In this document: positions 60,812-64,000 of the stretch, one piece after another | How the letters are laid out: every line of letters begins with the position of its first letter | How positions within the stretch are numbered: the first letter of the stretch is position 1 | NCBI GenBank assembly: GCA_003117195.1 | Contig: BDSI01000013.1 | Coordinates: forward strand, 816,852 to 880,851 | Length of the DNA stretch: 64,000 bases | Reading direction: 5' to 3' | DNA from: Eudorina sp. 2006-703-Eu-15 | Taxonomy: Eukaryota; Chlorophyta; Chlorophyceae; Chlamydomonadales; Volvocaceae | Translations under genes and position numbers: made by a program | Notes under the pieces: generated by a model | What the model was told of the DNA's origin: nothing | What the model saw: the letters and a program-made list of their open reading frames with translations, nothing else | Databases searched by the model: none

Positions 60812-63694
60812 TCACTCCATCGTGTCTCCGATTGGCTGTTGCGGCTGTTGCTGGCCTAGCCCGTCTTGTTGCTGCTGCTGCTGCTGCTGCTGTTGCGCTT
60901 GCTGCATCGACCGCGGCCTAAGGACGTACATGCGGACCTCGAAAAGGTCCTTGGGCCAGTTGCGCTGCTTCACGTTGTACAACACCTGTAACGAACACGA
61001 GGGCGTTCAGGTGCCCTGTGACGGACCGTATGAAGTCTGCGGCCGCGCAGCTGTTGCCTGTCGGCCCGAGATGAATTGGGCACGCCGTATCGTCGGCGGG
61101 CAGCCTTCCCAACGGGTTTCGTGTAAACTGCCACTCGCGCGGCTACACCCCCCTCCTTACTTGGTTTTTGGCAACACCGACGCCTACACCGTCGTCGTCG
61201 CTGGCGATCTATGGTACTGTACCAATTTCTCCGGTCGAACCGTCGCTCTGGCAGCAGCGCAGTTTGAAAATGTCTACCAATTTCCTATAACCCCCCAGCA
61301 GGACAGATTCACCGCGCAACCTAACGCCACCCACCCACCCCCCACCTGCACGCCCGCCCGCTCAAACAGGTCAAGCATGTAGGCGTTGGAGCGCGTGAGG
61401 GAGGAGTCCTCCTTGTCCACAACGAAACCGTCCCTGGGGGCGACGGGAGACCCCGGGGCAGGGAGGGGGTTAGAGAGGGAGAGGCACAGGCGCCTGCCTG
61501 ATTGGGAGAGCGGGTTTGGAAGGCCTCCGGCTCCCCACAGGATTTGCCGCCCCACGATTCCGTACTAGAACGCACGCGCACCCGCATGAGCATGTCCATA
61601 CATGTATACAATATATGCACAGGAACCCCACACAATTAAGAATTAACCCGTACCGAACCACCCCCCGAAGGGGCCCAGCGGCACCAGTGCTCGTCCTCCT
61701 CGGAGGTCGCATGAAGCGGCGCACCGATGCGGGAGGATTGCCCCCCGCCCCCCCACGCACACGCCCTCCCTCTCACTTGCAGATGTTTTCTTTGACGAAG
61801 ATCAGCCCGTCGGGTTTCAGACCCGCGGCCGCACGGTTGAACAACGAGATGAAGTCAGCTGCCGCAATCAATCGAGGCACAGACATCGAGTGCAGGGCGG
61901 GCAAAAAACATTACGAAAGCTGTAAGAGGTCGCCGGCGCCGCAAGCGCACTACTGCCGGGTCCTTGCCAAGGGCGGGTCCTGACGCCACAGAGCCGGGTG
62001 CGAGGCTACCTCCCGGAACCCTTGACGGCTGTCACCGCACCAGACACGGTCGATTTTCATTCCCTGTCAGAGGCCCCCCTCCTTGGTGGCATCCACCATT
62101 TGTCAATAAAGAGACGGTGGGACCCCCCTCCCGCCCCCCGCCTAGAAGGTGTTTCCCAGACACCAACACGAAGCGTGACGATCTGGTCCCCAGGACCGCT
62201 ACAACCACCCACCCACCCACCCACCCGCGCCGCCGCCGCCGTGACTCACCATCTGTCAAGTACAGCAGGCACCACTGGATCCAGATGGCGTCGTACCTGG
62301 ATCCAATCGAACACGTGCATGAAGACGGACAAAGCGCGCGGGCGAGCAAACGAGTATTTGTATGATGGTGATTAATAATTTCTTACATAAAACTTAAATA
62401 ATTAATCAATTACTGCCTGGCGTGCCTCCCTCCCTACCTGGTGGACGACCGCCACCTTCGCTGTGGTGTAACACCCCACCCGACCCCACCCGCCGCGCAC
62501 CCGACGCTGACGGCCCTCACCTCCCCGGCTCAAAGGTATGTTCCTGTGGGTGTGGGCGTGGTTGGGAGGATGCGGTGGGTTGCAGTCCAAAAGGGGCCAG
62601 GAAGAGTAGCAGAGGTTCAGTTCCCCGATTGCACTGAAGCGCAGGTCACAGGCACCCCACCACGCTGTGCCACCTGTCATCTACCGTTGGGCTGCCTAGC
62701 AGAAGCAGTATCTGCGCCTGGAGGTCGTTAGACCGTTAGCCGTTGGCAGTTGGTCGAGAACCCGTCATACCTGTAGTCCGGCGCAGTAGAAGTTGGCGGC
62801 CTTGCCGCGGGGCTGCGGCACCCTCCGGGCGCTGAGGTTCTTGGCTGCGGGGGCAGGAGCCAGGAGGCCACCACATCACATCGCCTCACATCACATCCTC
62901 ACACACATGTGTATACATATATCATATCGCATCGCATCGCGTCATACTGTACGGCAGAGCTCCGACAGCGGCTACAGCTGCGTAAGACCACCTCAGCCAC
63001 CAGCCCCTAGCCGGACCCACGCAGCGCACCTACCCCGGCTGACCGTCTCCCAGGGTCGAGGTCATGGCCGTGATGTGTCCGACACCCAGCCCAACCGACA
63101 ACAACCCTCGCTGTCCCCCAAACCGCCCCAGGATTCCTGGCCCCTCCCCTGCCCCTCCCCCTCCCCCTCCCGGGCTGCCCCCTCGCCGCCCCTCACCCGC
63201 CGTGTCCAGCAGGTGCTTGCTGGGCTCCAGGAGGTCCACGAGGTGGAAGTGCGGCAGCAGCAGCTGCTCCGTGACCCGCCCCACGCCGGCGCCGCAGTCT
63301 GCGGGAACCATGGGTCGGTGCGATGACCCATGGGTCGATCGTCACACGGGTGCACCCGCGTTGCCGTTGCGGAACACGGCACACACGCAGAGGCCACCCC
63401 GGCCTCAATTCACTCCCCTGCTTCTACGTCGCGTTGCAGACCCCTGGCCGGGGGCCATATCGCATGCTGGGTGGTGGTGGTGGTGGCGGTGATGGCGGAG
63501 GGTGTGATGGTGCATGGTCTTATGCGCATCGAAAAGCCGCCGGTGCAGCATAGGGCCCTTCACTGGGCGCCGCAGTCAAGGGGTGTCCTGAAGCGCTGTA
63601 TCGCTGTGCCGTTGACCCACCGACCCGCCCACCCACCAAGCGCCGTCAGCTGTCTCGTCCCCCGGTCAGCCGCCTCCAACTGCACCCGCATAGA
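60812..63694 (-). CDS. NTM1: Alpha-N-terminal (Xaa-Pro-Lys) methyltransferase, 5' end missing
   Basis: Eight exons in continuous phase: 63694-63637, 63298-63197, 62844-62771, 62543-62521, 62296-62250, 61858-61777, 61433-61346, 60985-60812; 216 codons present. The family transfers methyl groups from S-adenosylmethionine to the alpha-amine of proteins beginning (Met-)Xaa-Pro-Lys. Visible motifs: SAM motif I LDCGAGVGRVTEQLLLP, VDLLEPSKHLL, NFYCAGLQ, RYDAIWIQWCLLYLTD, FNRAAAGLKPDGLIFVKEN, DGFVVDKEDSSLTRSNAYM, and the C-terminal LFEVRMYVL. A Gln-rich tail of about 30 residues follows the usual family end. The 23-bp exon 62543-62521 (EHTFEPGR) is supported by phase on both sides. N-terminal residues before MRVQLEAAD must lie upstream, unresolved or past the window edge. 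Confidence 0.92.
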
Positions 63695-63760
63695 CTGCGT
63701 CGGCCACAGCACACACACACACATACACGCAGGTTCTAGGGTAAGTATATTGCCACCTGG

Positions 63761-63790
63761 GATCGGGCGGGCGGGCGGGTTGCAATCCTA
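63761..63790 (+). repeat. Second copy of the GGGC-rich (CA)n-associated motif
   Basis: Matches 38871-38900 at 29 of 30 positions and is likewise flanked by CA-rich sequence (63710-63730 and 63792-63801). It lies upstream of the first recognised methyltransferase exon. Confidence 0.85.
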
Positions 63791-63891
63791 AACACACACA
63801 TATATACATACCGGTCTCCTGTCTCGCGGCTCAACCCTCCATTAGTACACGTACATGCACGGGTTTCATAGCATGGCGCTTTAAAGCACAC

Positions 63892-63957
63892 CACAGCGCA
63901 GCGCAGCACAGCGCAGCACAGCGCAGCACAGCGCAGCACAGCGCAGCACAGCGCAGC
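63892..63957. repeat. 10-bp tandem repeat (CACAGCGCAG)n
   Basis: About six to seven near-perfect copies close to the window end. Confidence 0.93.
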
Positions 63958-64000
63958 ATGATATCCGCTGCACGTGACCGGCGGAGGACGATGCGTCCCA

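Overview
The window looks like nuclear DNA of a volvocine green alga (Volvox, Pleodorina, Eudorina or a close relative). It is GC-rich and its genes are split into many short, mostly phase-consistent exons. Proteins carry long Gly/Ala/Ser/Gln linkers. The histone H3 has the one-residue-shorter KTPATGG form and an intron, and histone genes end in a 3' palindrome instead of a TGTAA poly(A) signal. ShKT cysteine modules and dense minisatellites, microsatellites and dispersed short palindromes fit the same group. This is inference from sequence; no search was run.

Layout. 1-2638: G-rich minisatellite running in from the left edge. 2650-5755 (+): a poorly resolved, possibly decayed gene with kinase-like patches. 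6109-7328: divergent H4/H3 pair, each with its 3' stem-loop. 8241-10754 (-): small coiled-coil protein. 11653-17506 (-): a membrane-anchored aldo-keto reductase preceded by four ShKT modules. 17755-24970 (+): WDR44-type WD40 protein, sharing a 248-bp divergent promoter region with the reductase. 24971-29027: gene-poor, with a 400-bp hAT-type MITE. 29028-36043 (-): protein kinase with about 600 residues inserted in its activation segment. 36044-39985: repeat-rich, no secure gene. 39986-40165 (-): 59-residue membrane protein. 40639-57297 (+): 23-exon, about 2,324-residue coiled-coil protein with C-rich satellites in its introns. 57873-58990 (+): histone H1. 59062-60811: gene-poor, with a very AT-rich block. 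60812-63694 (-): N-terminal Xaa-Pro-Lys methyltransferase, 5' end unresolved or beyond the window.

I assembled gene models by hand from splice signals, continuous phase and family motifs. For the reductase, kinase, large coiled-coil gene, H1, H3 and methyltransferase, every junction keeps phase. The H4, H3 and H1 genes share one 3'-end element and would be expected to be co-regulated with S phase. The other genes show no obvious common pathway.

Most unusual items: the ShKT-reductase fusion; the kinase with a giant activation-loop insert and DLG in place of DFG; a scattered 12-bp palindrome (GACCCRYGGGTC) that lies inside coding exons and reads DPRV; three GC-AG introns; and short sequence modules repeated in introns of unrelated genes.
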